A stretch of 64,000 bases of DNA, from contig JARFIY010000299.1 of the NCBI GenBank assembly GCA_036346155.1, positions 2,345,501 through 2,409,500 of the forward strand, in the 5' to 3' direction. Position numbers and translations under genes: made by a program. Every line of letters begins with the position of its first letter. Positions within the stretch are counted from its first letter, which is position 1. Of the stretch, positions 53,217 through 64,000 are shown piece by piece. Source of the DNA: Sinelater perroti (lineage: Eukaryota; Arthropoda; Insecta; Coleoptera; Elateridae). The notes beneath the pieces are model-generated. The model worked only from the letters and a program-made list of their open reading frames with translations. It was not told where the DNA came from and did not search any database.

Positions 53217-55290
53217 CTGCAAAATTCAGAATCACAGTTGTAATAAGCCATAACCTTTTCGAATGTAACTAAGCTAAACTGCAACTTACATCCATAGCAA
53301 TGTTGGGGTTGGCTGCTCGATCACGTTCTCGGCGAATCTCTGACTCAATGCTCTGGCGAATGGCAAGCTTGCATGCGCGTTGGCAAATTTCAGTTAAGTC
53401 AGCCCCTGAGAAGCCATGTGTGACTTTAGCAATATACGAAAGATCCACATCTCGAGCAACTGGCGACTTGCGAAGGTTAGCTCTGAAAATAGCTTCACGA
53501 GACTTTTCATCTGGCAATGGGATATAGATCAGCTGATCTAAGCGACCAGGTCGCAGAATTGCCGGATCAATAATATCTAAAAAAAAAATGATAATTTACC
53601 ACAAATTATAAATTAATGTTACACAGTTCTACCTGGCCTATTTGTAGCTCCAATAATGAAGACATTCTTTTTTGCTCCCATGCCATCCATTTCAGTGAGA
53701 ATTTGATTTATAACTCTATCGGCTGCACCACCTGCATCTCCTACATTTCCACCACGTGACTTCGCTATTGAATCCAGTTCGTCAAAGAATAAAACACAGG
53801 GTGACGCAGATCGTGCCTGTACACATTTCAATTATGAAGACTTGCGTTGTAATTCTAAAATTAGATACAATACCTTATCAAATATGTCACGAACATTTGC
53901 CTCAGATTCTCCAAACCACATGGTGAGAAGCTCTGGCCCTTTAACTGATATAAAGTTAGCTTGACATTCGTTAGCAATAGCCTTTGCCAGAAGAGTTTTG
54001 CCACATCCTGGTGGCCCATAAAACAAAACCCCTCGAGATGGCTGCATGCCAAATTTGAGGAACTTATCTGGATGTTCTACTGGATATTGCACCAGCTCCT
54101 GCAGTTCCTTCTTGACATTCTCCAAACCGCCAATGTCTTGCCAAGTAATATTAGGCACTTCAACCACAGTTTCACGCAATGCACTAGGACTGCTCTTAGT
54201 CATTGCATAGCGGAAGTTCTCCATAGTAACTGCCAGTGAATTTAAAACTTCGGCGTCAATTTGATCATCTTCCAAATCGATAAGGTCCATTTTCTCTCTG
54301 ATTTGCTGCAAAGCAGCTTCAGAACAAAGCGAGGCCAAATCTGCACCAACATGCCCATGCGTTTCAGCTGCGATCTGCTCAAGATCAACGTCATCTGCCA
54401 GTTTCATGTTTTTGGTGTGAATGCGCAACACTTCCAAGCGGCCTGTGGCATCTGGAATGCCTATATCAATCTCACGATCAAAGCGTCCAAAACGGCGCAG
54501 AGCAGGGTCGATTGAATTGGGACGATTGGTTGCCGCCATGACTATAACATGTGAACTCTTCTTCATGCCATCCATGAGTGTCAATAGCTGTGACACTATA
54601 CGGCGTTCAACTTCACCATGTGTTTTCTCACGTTTCGGAGCAATTGCATCCAATTCATCAATGAATATAATGGCTGGGGAATTTTTGTCTGCCTCCTCAA
54701 ACGCTTTACGTAAGTTGCTCTCCGATTCACCAGCCAATTTGCTCATAATCTCTGGGCCGTTAATAAGGAAGAAGAATGCGCCTGTTTCGTTTGCAACAGC
54801 TCGAGCAATGAGAGTTTTTCCTGTGCCTGGAGGACCATACAGTAGAATACCACGTGGAGGCTTCACACCAATTGCCTTGAAAAGAGATGGATGGCGCAAT
54901 GGTAGTTCCACCATTTCCTTAATTTGGGCTAGCTGTTTGCGGCAGCCACCAATGTCATCATAGCCAACGGCATTCAGCACCTCTTCTTCTTCCTGTAAAA
55001 TATTTCTATGTAATTAATATTTCCATATAAAAGTTGCGAGTTGTTTTCTACTTAATATCTGGCTGTTTAAGCCGCTTCCAGTTTTATTTTACATTACCTC
55101 TCGCTTAATAGGGTCTCCATCACAATGAATTACTGTATCAGGGGCTACGATGCAGTACGGCGAAGGATCTGTCTCTACCACTTTAAATTCTATAGCACGC
55201 ATGCCTCCACGCACTATGAACACATCTTCTTTGTGGATTGGTCGGTAGGCTTCCAAAAAGTAGGGTTTCAGATAAACTTCAAACAAATTC
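52968..55290 (-). CDS. TER94: Transitional ER ATPase TER94 (VCP/p97), 5' end missing
   Basis: TER94 is a hexameric AAA+ ATPase that pulls ubiquitylated proteins from ER, chromatin and complexes for the proteasome and acts in membrane fusion and autophagy. Five exons are present: 55290-55098, 54992-53874, 53816-53633, 53576-53290 and 53216-52968, all GT/AG and in phase, about 677 codons of the roughly 800 in the family. Missing are about 125 N-terminal residues. D1 has Walker A GPPGTGKT (54836-54813), Walker B IIFIDELDAI and ATNRPNSIDPALRRFGRFDR. D2 has GPPGCGKT (about 54022-53999), FFDELDSIAKSRGG and ATNRPDIIDPAILRPGR. The tail ends DDLYS, the conserved phosphorylated C-terminus. No disabling change is seen. 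Confidence 0.98.
53290..53576 (-). CDS. TER94: TER94 exon (D2 end)
   Basis: It encodes IIDPAILRPGRLDQLIYIPL, then the D2 lid helices with GFSGADLTEICQRACKLAIR, ending NPNIAMD before gtaagt. Confidence 0.97.
53633..53816 (-). CDS. TER94: TER94 exon (D2 Walker B)
   Basis: It encodes ARSASPCVLFFDELDSIAKS and GAADRVINQILTEMDGMGA to IGATNRP. The donor is gtagaa, weaker than the others, but the joined frame (RPDIIDP) is exactly the family sequence, so the border is secure. Confidence 0.96.
53874..54992 (-). CDS. TER94: TER94 large exon (D1, linker, D2 start)
   Basis: The single 373-codon exon holds the whole D1 ATPase domain, the D1-D2 linker and the D2 Walker A, ending ANVRDIFDK before gtattg. 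It is entered in phase 0 after IKRE. Confidence 0.98.
55098..55290 (-). CDS. TER94: TER94 exon (end of N domain)
   Basis: It encodes NLFEVYLKPYFLEAYRPIHK and VRGGMRAIEFKVVETDPSPY to DPIKRE. Its first base completes a Gly codon from an exon that is not in this window. Confidence 0.96.
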
Positions 55291-55835
55291 CTGCAACAAA
55301 ATTATTGTTAGTCCAAAAGCCTAGACATTCTGAAACAATACAAAATAAATCCTGCAGATTTTAATCATCAGAAATTGCATTTATGAAAACATAATAATGG
55401 AAGTGACAGATAAATGACTGCTAAAATCTTCCATTTTTTTGTTTTAAAAAGAAAAATCGTCAGACGTCATCATGCTTCCGTGTATATTATGCATCTAAAT
55501 TCATATAATACAAATATATTTGTTTTATGTAAACATAACAACATCTGGCAGAAAATGGTAGAAAAGTTGTTGCCTTCAACAGCATTATTATGAAAGGTCT
55601 TCTATTAACAGGTGTCATTTTAAATGTTAAAAACCCTATTTTTGAGAATTATTGAGATATTTTTATTTAAATTCACAGAACAAAGCCTGCTGTTAATCAT
55701 GGAATACCATTATCTTCCAAATGACTTGGTCTTGTAGCTTTCTTCAAATTTACAAGTTTCGCAAATGTCCAAAATTTTCTTAATCTAATGTATTGCGTAA
55801 TTACCAAAAAATGGTCTCATTAAGTTTCTATTCAA
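55291..55835. other. TER94 intron, no repeat recognised
   Basis: AT-rich intron upstream of exon 55098-55290. Confidence 0.45.
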
Positions 55836-55839
55836 ATTT

Positions 55840-56280
55840 ATTCATTCAGAAAATTTCGGCATCAACGCAATTGTTTCACGACATGTGTGACATACAGCGC
55901 CGTCCTGTTGGAAATAAAGTTCGTCTTCGTCTATGACACACACTTCTGGCCAAAAGTCGATCAGTATTTTTCATGGTGACATAATATTCAATTCAATGAA
56001 ACCGTCTCATTCTGGAAAAAATACGACCAATGATGCCAACTGAAAGAGCGCACCAAGAAGTGTCTCTATTATTTCTCTTGGATTTTCACAACCCCAGATG
56101 TGACAGTCATTAAATTTTGTCCTATATTTTTATCTGTTAATGTTAAGAGCTGTCATTCTTTATTTAACCATAAGCGCCCCTCCCATCTGAACATGTGGAC
56201 AAAACTCTGCACTAATTGTTACAACTTCACCCCAGATGTTTTCCTTGAGAGTGATTATAGTTATTATACCCACGAGATTT
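55840..56280 (-). pseudogene. DUF4817-type transposase, catalytic fragment
   Basis: On the minus strand it reads IWGCENPREIIE (about 56100-56065), the block after the first catalytic Asp. Then, with a short gap, it gives FWPEVCVIDEDELYFQQDGA and VCHTCRETIAL (about 55950-55868), the FQQDGAxxHTA block with its Asp. The segment up to 56280 is a degenerate DE region. Stops are present. It lies in the long TER94 5' intron, same strand as the gene. Confidence 0.6.
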
Positions 56281-56645
56281 GATATATTCTTGTAATCAAA
56301 AAATGTGAAGTCCACAGATACAATATTTCTTCAAACTTGCTAATGACTACCAGAAATGATATATTTCACATTTTTTATGCAAACTGCTATATTTACTACA
56401 GCTTCATTTTGCTAGAAATGCACTTGGTTAACAATTTATTGTAATATTGCTTTTTGACTAAAATATGCATCACACAGTTTGGAATTATGACATTAAGATA
56501 TTTTTTTATTGCTTTTACATCAGTAACACACATCCTGCTTATTAACAGGCCTATCATTATGAATGAAATATTCCCAAACAAGGTAATGTTTGAAATCATT
56601 AAATCATAGTTTTAATATAATTTTTCTCAATATAAAATTACTATA
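56281..56645. other. AT-rich spacer, no gene seen
   Basis: Short ORFs only; no named feature. Confidence 0.4.
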
Positions 56646-56653
56646 TTCCAATG

Positions 56654-56925
56654 ATTGAGGCCAGCGTGGTCTTGCAGTGCTGACGGACCCGGGTTTCCAT
56701 TCCTGGAGCTCTCTGATGCCTGGCGGGTGGCCTTACTGAGTCACTAAAAATAATTGAGTACCTGCGTTCGCTTCGAGCAAGGGGTAATAATAGCAGTCGT
56801 CTAAGGCGCGGTGCTTTGCCATATCGCTTTGTATCGGAGATCGTGCGCGACTACCGGGCACAGTGGCGAACATATGAGAGCCTCTCCACCTGCTCCCACG
56901 CGAGCGTTAGAGCCTTACCACCATC
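56654..56925 (+). mobile_element. tRNA-derived SINE, copy 3
   Basis: It has a shortened tRNA head (ccagcgtggtcttgcagtgc joined directly to tgacggacccgggtttcc, losing about 15 bases between the A and B boxes), then the shared body with tgagtcactaaaaataa, gagtacctgcgttcgct and atatgagagcc, and a 3' end like copy 2 (gagcgttagagcctta). Imperfect duplications around ttccaatg flank it (56646-56653 and 56926-56933). A degenerate B box suggests it is no longer transcribed. Confidence 0.75.
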
Positions 56926-56933
56926 TTCCAATG

Positions 56934-57149
56934 TTTGGACAACATAAAAGCTTAGTGGATGCAGAAACAATTTTCTCTTAAGAATTAATTGCAATCTGAT
57001 CTTTTTTATGCCGTAACGACATATTTGAATTTTGCACCAAGCATTAAGTTTTAACATTATTGGCGAAGAACCTTGGTGAGATAATGAATCATTGGTCGCT
57101 AACCTAAGTTTCCATACGTTTTAAGAGTAAATCTATAACACGCCCATGT
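56934..57149. other. Spacer, no gene seen
   Basis: AT-rich; no named feature. Confidence 0.35.
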
Positions 57150-58030
57150 CAACCTGCAAATATATTGTTGAAAAATTGAAGCATGTTAACTAGAGACAGA
57201 AAAGTAACTGTAGAGATCACGAGGAGTCTGAGTGAGCAATGACTGGTACAAAGAAAATGTATCCTACGTTTGTATATATGGAGCTGAACAATCGCCAAAA
57301 GAAGTCCATTATTTAAAACATCCCGAACCAAAAACAGAACAGATTTAATAAGCATATCCAGTAAAAGCACTACATTAATATTCGAGTACTACCCTAAAAC
57401 AAAATGAAGCTCTAAATTCCATCTAAAACCTTATCTTCAGCAAGTCCAAAAAAGACTTACATGAGCAAATCCGGTTTTTAACTGCTAGAAATTATGCACA
57501 AAGAATTCCTATTCTCTGGACAAACTCTGTATCAAACATTTTATTGTTGTTTAAATGCACTTTCGTTGCACAATTGTAGATTACACAGTATAACTATACC
57601 ACATCATATTACAATCTACATACAAGTATTTTTAATATAAAAATTTTGTAATTCCCACATTTTCCATGCAGCTCTTCTCAAAACCCTTATTTGTGCCACA
57701 AGATTAAAATGGTGAAGATCTACCACTATATGATACTTCTAAACATACTAGTCAACACAACAGACTTTCAACACCAATACAAAAAACGACCCACAAAAAT
57801 TATGAGAAGTGGAAAAATGTTAAGACCGTTGCATTCGCAAAAGACTGTCATTTTAACATACAATTAAGAAGAATATTTTGAAATATTTCATTTATAGAAA
57901 TAAAAATCGTTTATTATTGCTTACTGTACATTAAATAAGTCTTTGCGGGCTGTAATCTTCACGTAATCAAATTGTCGTATCAGCGTTACAGTTGCAACTG
58001 TATGTATAATCGTTTGTAACAGACGATTAC
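57150..58030 (+). repeat. Older dispersed repeat, copy 2
   Basis: This is the uninterrupted relative of 46800-49990 (see there for matched words). It carries KMYPTFVYMELNNRQKK (about 57262-57310) but no long ORF. The family is unknown; it may be a non-autonomous element or a degenerate transposase region. Confidence 0.5.
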
Positions 58031-59479
58031 ACGATCCCATCAGAACAAAAAAAAAAAAAAAACCTGCTAGCGTTCATCAGTCGCAACTCAAAACCAGAAC
58101 GGTTTTTATTCAAATTGGTGACTTTTGGTCAATTCCTTTTTATGATTAGCCTGTCAGGCAATTTATAAATCATAAATTTAATTTTTCATAAATAACGGAG
58201 AACGAAAGAAGGAAATTGTAACGCCACTGGCATTACAAACTACTAAATCCCACAAGTATATAATTTACAGCGTTACACAGACCGGGGAATTACCAAATTA
58301 TAAGAAATTACGCAACAGTGAACGCATTAGTCTTCGAGTTATAACTGCTGAATACATAAATAACATTACATTATAGTTTATTTATGCAGATCTATATAAA
58401 ACCCTACATTCTCATTTAAATGAATCTAAAAACACAAAAATAAGTTGCATTTGCGGGGACATCCCTTAATAACAGACAGCTCGGTAGTATTAATTTGTAA
58501 TCTTTAACAAATGTGAATAATATATAAAATATAAAGTCCGCAGAACATAATAAACAAAATAATAAATAATATAAACTGATAAAATATGTACTGTGATAAA
58601 TTACTAATAAATTAAATTACTCAAAGATGTTTATAATGCACCCGAAGAATCTCATTTAATTAGCAAAATGATGAATAAGGATTGCTAATCAGAACTGAAC
58701 ATTGCTATCTAGAATCTTATCACTTTGGTTGCGGACAATGAGTAATATGAGGATTTTTAAAAAACTCGCAATATAAAGGACACCAAAAGACAATGAATGG
58801 ACCTACCAGATAGATATATGATTGTAATGTTTTCAAAAAACAACTAAAGACTTATTTGCAATTTCCGTGAAATTTTGGCGAGTCTTTAATTAGCAAAAAC
58901 TTTAAAATCCCTAGCAAATTCCAAGTTGAAAGGGCGCACAGGAATGTTAAGACAGAAAAAAAATGTGCAGAGAGCATGACAACTTTTGATCTACTTATAA
59001 CAGTAAACTACATATTTAATGGTGGGAACGAACATCTTTAACATTTAAAAAAAGTCAAATTTAACTATTTCAATTATATGTAAGACAAGTTATTTCTAAT
59101 TTATATTGTGTAATTCGTCGATCAAATGTAAACATTCCTACTATGTGAAAAAATAAAGGCAAAATGAATTTTGGCGCCGTCTGTAGGATCGTTGATAAAA
59201 TTTACGTTTATTTATGTTTTGAACAAGTGAATGACATTTCATTTTTCTTTGTTTTCATTGATGAAAATGGCGAATCTCTTGCAGCGACAATGGAGAAATT
59301 CAAAGGCAACTTCGATAAGAACATTTTTAATGAGTTGATAGTTTTTCAGCAAATATACAATTTTTTTAATAAAATTTTTATTTCTCAAAAATATTAACTT
59401 TCGTTTTAATTAATTTGTTCAAAAAATTCAAAAGTATTGGGACATTGGCTGATGATCAGTGCAAGAGTTCTCTATAAGT
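58031..59479. other. AT-rich stretch, no gene recognised
   Basis: An A-run of 17 lies near 58047-58063. One 77-codon ORF (59164-59397) is rich in Phe and Asn with no motif and looks like chance. Confidence 0.4.
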
Positions 59480-60190
59480 AAATGAGCTCACTACTTCCAC
59501 CAGAAGACGAGGAATTCGTCTCAATATGAGCGATTGGTCAGTCCGAAAGATCCTGAAAGTAATTTGAAAATGTTTCCCAAGATAAGACCCAACTCCAACA
59601 GCCACTCGCACAGGTCAATTTCGACCAAAGATTCCGAGAGGAATAAACAGATTTAAGATGCATTCAGTTCAGCGAAGTGTGCTATTTCCGGTTAGATGGA
59701 TACGTCATAAACAACACTATCGCTAGTAACGTAAAGAAAATCCTCATCTGACTGAAGTTAGAAGACGCCACCCAAAAAAGCCAGTGTGAGATGCTCAATA
59801 GTCTATAGACATGATGAGCCATTTTTCCTCTCAAAATATGTGGATAATACAGTTTAAAAAATTCTTCCCCGACATTCGACGACGGAGCCACACCCCATCG
59901 CGCTGCGAACAATTTTAAATTGATTTCCAGTATATTTGAAGAAAGGATTCTCGGGTTGAATGCTCTCGAAAAGACCCAATCGCTCATCTCGCTCGATCTC
60001 AATCCCGTGATTTTATTCTCTGGAGTTATTTGAAGGATCAAACCCCTCATCAATAGCATCGAGAAACTCAAAAATGGGATCACACGAGAAATCCAAGGTA
60101 TCCCAAACCATGTACGGCGTAAAGCTTAAATGGCATTTGAAATTCGACTGCAGCACATCGTTACTTATGAAGGTGCCCACTTCGAAAATA
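59480..60190 (+). pseudogene. DUF4817-type transposase, C-terminal half
   Basis: The plus strand, in mixed frames, reads FSEVCYFRLDGYVINNTIAS (about 59664-59722, the DExHFxLxGxVNxxN block with Asp replaced), then DDGATPHRAANNF (about 59879-59915, QDGAxxHxA block), and SIEKLKNGITREIQGIPNHV (about 60054-60115). It ends VTYEGAHFENI near 60160-60192, the usual C-terminus with GxHxxxI. Frameshifts and stops are present. Confidence 0.6.
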
Positions 60191-61115
60191 TTCGTTAAAT
60201 ATTACTTAACATAATTCAAGAATAACTTTTGCGTCCAATAGTTTTTTAAAATTAAATTTTTCACAAATTGCGCTTATCTCGCATCCAATATATGATTATA
60301 AAAATCATGGGGGAGGGAGGAGATTGAAAATTAGAATTCCAAAATTCTTAGTCGTTTCTAAGTTAGATCGAGAAACGGTTGGTCAGGACAAATAAAGATA
60401 TAGGAAAACACTTTCAGGTTATGGTCTATGAGAGACTTCAATTCATTAACGATCTTCCAAAGAGAAATTTAATACTAGAAGGATAAAATTCACCAACGTT
60501 AAGATTCTTAATTATGTCGATATTGGTTAAGATTCCCATTAACCGTTTACAATAAGCAAACAGATAAAAATGTCCTTATCAAGTGTCTCGAAAATGTACG
60601 CTACATATAAGGAAAGGCAATTTTTCTTATACTTCCTATTTTTAAGATTGACTATCAAACAACGATTCATTTATCGATTTCAAAAATTAAATAGAATATT
60701 GTGAAATTGTCTAGAATTTTAATGACTTCTTGGGGAAAATGAGACTATATAAACATCCAAACAGAATACTCTATTTCTATTTTTTTTATAATCAACATGG
60801 CCGACCAGCCCCGTCTTCACCTAATCAAAGATGAAACTAGTGATTTGGTAACCCAAGAGAGCTAAATTCAAATATCTCAACATCAAACTCAGATGTCTCT
60901 GACTTTAGCCAACTTTTGGAGTTTTTCTCTTTTCTTTGGGGGTATCAAGGTCGAGTTTTCACAGTAAATGTTAAATTTTGTATGTTATAAGGAAACCTAC
61001 CGGTTTGTATAGAGTAATAGGCTTTAAAAATTGTTTGTTCACTATGGATCCCAATGGATCGACATCCATCTAGCAAAAGTTTGCAAAGAAAACTCGTCCT
61101 CAGTCTTGTGATTCA
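60191..61115. other. Spacer, no gene recognised
   Basis: An ATG at 60799 opens MADQPRLHLIKDETSDLV but stops after 21 codons with no splice donor of note. Otherwise AT-rich. Confidence 0.35.
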
Positions 61116-61119
61116 AACC

Positions 61120-61780
61120 TAGATGGCGATTTCAACATGGATCCGCCTGCCAGTCTGGATGCAGCAACAAACAATTTATCTGATTCCCATATTTCAAATT
61201 ATTTGAAGTGTACCAATAGTACACAATCCTACCGCCAGGTGGCAGACAAACGACGAGTTGTAAAATGGCCATGAGCAGCTAGAAAAAGGCATTTGGCGTT
61301 TTAAAATTTTACGTGAGTACATTAATGTTGATCGTGCAACCACCAGTAAAGAACTCAATTCGAAATTGGTATGATAAATTTCCAGCGAACAGGGCTGCCT
61401 TACTACGTGGCTTATGCTACAACTGGAACATGACAATGCTGACTTTATCTTGTAGCTTGATGGGGAGCTACACAACTTTACCATCAGTCTGTAAAGAACT
61501 TCCTTAATGAAGGATTGTCATATCGATGGATAGGGTGTGAACGTAAACAATAATCGACATATTCTACATTGGTCACTGGGCCTACCTCACTCTGTATGAC
61601 TTCTTCCTGTGGGAATATATAAGACACAGTTTATAGACCAATACTCCTTCAAGATGTGCGTGATCGTGTTACTGGGGAGCGCAACCATTTAATGAAAATA
61701 TGTTTCAATGAGATAAATGATCGCAATGACATTTTGATCCAATGGGGCCAAAGGTGTTTTGGGTGTCCCCAAATCCATCC
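61120..61780 (+). pseudogene. DUF4817-like transposase, C-terminal fragment
   Basis: The plus strand reads KILREYINVDRATTSKE-like sequence in broken frames (61300-61360), then VKNFLNEGLSYRWIGCERKQ (about 61493-61552) after a degenerate xDGA..H block, then YDFFLWEYIR (about 61598-61625, the CDFFLWGYxK catalytic block). It is a different subgroup from the other copies, judged by the FLNExLPxRWIGR motif. Stops are present. Confidence 0.55.
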
Positions 61781-63185
61781 AAGACTATATTAGAATTTAT
61801 TTATTTTCTCCTACTTAACTTTACTCATATTTACCAACATAAATTTACAGTACATTCTTAATATTACACAACCACACCAATAAGAAAACCTTATATAAGA
61901 TTCTGTACAATATGGCAGGTTTCAAACCAAAAAGACAGAATAAAGCATTAATTTTTTTTTAACACATCTACTAGTTTTTATTTCATTTTTTAAACTAGCT
62001 CTCAGGGCAATCAACACAATTCATTCAGTCTAGTAAAAAAATCGTCCACTATCTGCTCTGATAAATATCTTGTCAATGCAATATAAACATTTTCCTTGTC
62101 ATATTACTAGGGGAAAAATCAGGTACTTAAGAAGCAAGAATCTCTGGCTCTATACCTTGAAATCATACGCCCCGGATAGTTTTTCTTCAAAATGTACATC
62201 GAATCTCGATTCAGTACGGTTCAACAACACCAAACTAACTTAAACTCTATGTAGTGGTTTTTTGAACTTCTGTGTAGGTTATATAGCAAACCAGTAGCAA
62301 CAATTCTGTCTGTTTACATGCCCCAACATATGAAGGCGAGTTTATCAGACATAGTGAGTCTTTTTGAAACAGTTCAATCGCTATTTGAAATGAAAAATGA
62401 ATTTCCATTTGTAAAGGCAGTTTTAAAAAATCTAACTTGTCCTGCAAACATTCACAAATAAGGGAATACTGACAGGCAGAACGTAGTGGAATTCTAACGC
62501 AATATCTGCCTCACTCGATCTTTTATTTCTGAAGTGAGTAATATATGTATAGAAACAATAAATCGAACTTGAACACTACAAATGTTTCAACCTACTTCAA
62601 AAGGATGTTCATGAATTGAATACAAAATTATGCCAATAATCTTGACAGCATAATAGGAATATCTCAAAAAAATATACACAAGAACACCCAGTTCGATATG
62701 CTGACTTGTTATACACTAATATTGGAAACTGGAAAGAATCGCATTCAATAATATACAAAAGCTGCCATTACTATTTCTGATAAAATGACAAAGATGGGGG
62801 AAATTCAAATTTATCATATTTCACAGGACCACCCTGTATAATTATGCATATGACATGTATTAGTAGTCTTTATTTATAAGACCAATTTCTGTCTGCTAGC
62901 ATATACACCCCAACAATCTCGCTGTTAATAAGCTCTATTATTTAAATTGGCTGCGTTCCAATGTACAAATAAATGCATCACACGTAACTAATATTAGCAA
63001 ATTTATAGTGACAGTTATTTTAAGGTGGCCGTAAATTGTAAGCTAAGGAAAGTCGACCGTGTAGCGCATGCATCTCAAGGACGTTTCTACATGTAGTTAC
63101 TAATGTAGAAGCACGAGCAACTAAAGCAGCTGTAAATTATTAAATATTAGAACATTAAAATATTCAGAAATTATTGAAAAATTAC
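61781..63185. other. AT-rich stretch, no gene recognised
   Basis: Short ORFs only. A ggaccaccctgtata word at 62826-62840 resembles transposon ends, but no partner was found. Confidence 0.35.
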
Positions 63186-63189
63186 AATT

Positions 63190-63640
63190 TATCAAATGCC
63201 CCCTTGGCATTTCAAGATATCAATTTGTGAGAAGCATCTACAAACAAAACCTACGTCCCTCCATTAGAATCATTTTTAGCAATTTGGTAAAAAGTGCAGA
63301 GGGGACCAGGTTGGAATTGTATGAGTTTTTGATTAGGATGACACATGAAACCCGGAATTGTCATGATGAAACGTTCACTTTTCGACAAGCCCTTTTTTGG
63401 CATGTAAATCCTTCACCTAATCCAGAACCTCATTGCAGCATTCCATATCGGCTATTGTATACCTTGGAACTGTTCCGAGTCTACACCACCCTTTTCCTGT
63501 AGCCAAAAACGATGACCATAGTTTTATTTATTAACTTCCGCATGTACACCTTATTTGAAACTGGTTTGCCATGTTCCACCCACCCTGTGTTATGCCGTTC
63601 TCGTTTCTGGGTCGTATGCTGCTTTCATTATCATGTGACT
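63190..63640 (-). pseudogene. Possible mariner remnant
   Basis: The minus strand gives YTIADMECCNEVLD, then KKGLVEK-TFHHDNSGFHVSS (about 63398-63335), which resembles the mariner HHDNAxPHxSS block with its Asp. Upstream, near 63605-63580, is a weak W..R block. The evidence is one block in a broken frame. Confidence 0.35.
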
Positions 63641-64000
63641 GTTTCCATTAAGAGGATAAGCCAACAGATTTTGCCATATTTATTGCATAACATTTTCATC
63701 GAGTCCAAATGATCCCTCAGAAGAGTTACAGCTAATACCAATCTGTTCAAGAATGTTCGCCTAACAAGAAACAACGATTGCTTTCTCTCTTAAAATCAAG
63801 GTACGCCTGCTCCTTACTACAATTCACGTAAGTTTATGCAGTCTCAAATAAAATCAATTGGACATTATTTACCAAAAACTCCAAAGTTCTTCATAAATGG
63901 CCAAGGCGGTTTTGTTCAAACCAACAAAAAAGCGGATATATTATCGATTTAGAAGCGAAAAAACACGCGCATTTCAATTAGCACATAAACGCGCACTTAG
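63641..64000. other. Right-edge stretch, no gene seen
   Basis: AT-rich, with no exon of TER94 recognisable. The missing TER94 N-terminal exons probably lie beyond 64000. Confidence 0.4.

Noticed and set aside
52902..53253. Plus-strand ORFs of 83-113 codons
   Set aside because: They are antisense to the TER94 last exon and arise from its codon composition.
54421..54963. A 180-codon plus-strand ORF
   Set aside because: It lies exactly antisense to the conserved TER94 D1 exon and has no splice or domain support; it is a mirror of real coding sequence.
59164..59397. A 77-codon ORF
   Set aside because: No motif, AT-driven composition and no splice or promoter context.
60799..60864. Possible first exon of TER94 (ATG GCC GAC)
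   Set aside because: It is on the plus strand, opposite to TER94, and stops after 21 codons with no resemblance beyond the first residues.
1..64000. CRISPR arrays, operons, rRNA genes, riboswitches
   Set aside because: None seen; repeats here are dispersed or inverted transposons, and the genes are intron-containing and eukaryotic.

Overview
This is AT-rich, intron-rich, transposon-packed eukaryotic nuclear DNA, most likely from an insect. The two unmistakable genes are insect housekeeping genes, both on the minus strand: Vha44 (V-ATPase subunit C, coding exons between 51035 and 29910) and TER94 (VCP/p97 AAA ATPase, exons between 55290 and 52968, 5' exons beyond the right edge). The repeats are typical of arthropods: Jockey and I-type non-LTR retrotransposons, mariner and Tc1 elements, tRNA-derived SINEs, piggyBac, hAT and Mutator-like remnants. 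There is no operon, CRISPR array, rRNA gene or prokaryotic feature.

Layout, left to right. 1-5.6 kb holds broken gypsy-type pol (two pieces in opposite orientation), a mariner remnant, a hairpin-bounded repeat and a decayed transposase. 5.6-10.25 kb is one Jockey-clade element with a 14-bp target duplication, itself hit by a 300-bp insert that has its own 12-bp duplication. 10.3-11.1 kb is promoter-like or LTR-like flank. 11.1-13.3 kb is a minus-strand endonuclease/reverse transcriptase pseudogene. 13.5-14.2 kb is a long-inverted-repeat (foldback) element. 14.56-14.83 kb is SINE copy 1. A short exon resembling the end of a receptor tyrosine phosphatase lies at 15387-15482 (+). 16-27.1 kb is mostly transposon: a transposase fragment, a minus-strand RT/RNase H pseudogene, and a near-complete 5.0-kb I-type element with an 11-bp duplication.

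29.9-51.7 kb is Vha44. Eight constitutive exons encode 385 aa; a 237-nt in-phase cassette exon (44091-44327) would give 464 aa. The introns hold at least a dozen transposons: several mariner and Tc1 relatives, a SINE, a piggyBac remnant, a Mutator-domain element between TTAA sites, a hAT end inside a Tc1 remnant, and a mariner plus a Tc1 nested in an older repeat. A perfect TCACGTGA site, the type bound by MITF/TFEB, lies just upstream of a predicted noncoding first exon. TER94 follows in the same orientation. 55.3-64 kb is the start of the long TER94 intron or upstream region, with four more transposase remnants and SINE copy 3.

The two genes do not form a pathway unit. V-ATPase subunit C links V1 to Vo and controls pump assembly; TER94 is a ubiquitin-dependent segregase of the ER, proteasome and autophagy systems. 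I saw no new host system. The novelty lies in repeat families with several copies here, their nesting, and the Vha44 cassette exon and promoter motif. All coordinates were read by eye; exon boundaries were fixed by GT/AG sites plus reading phase.
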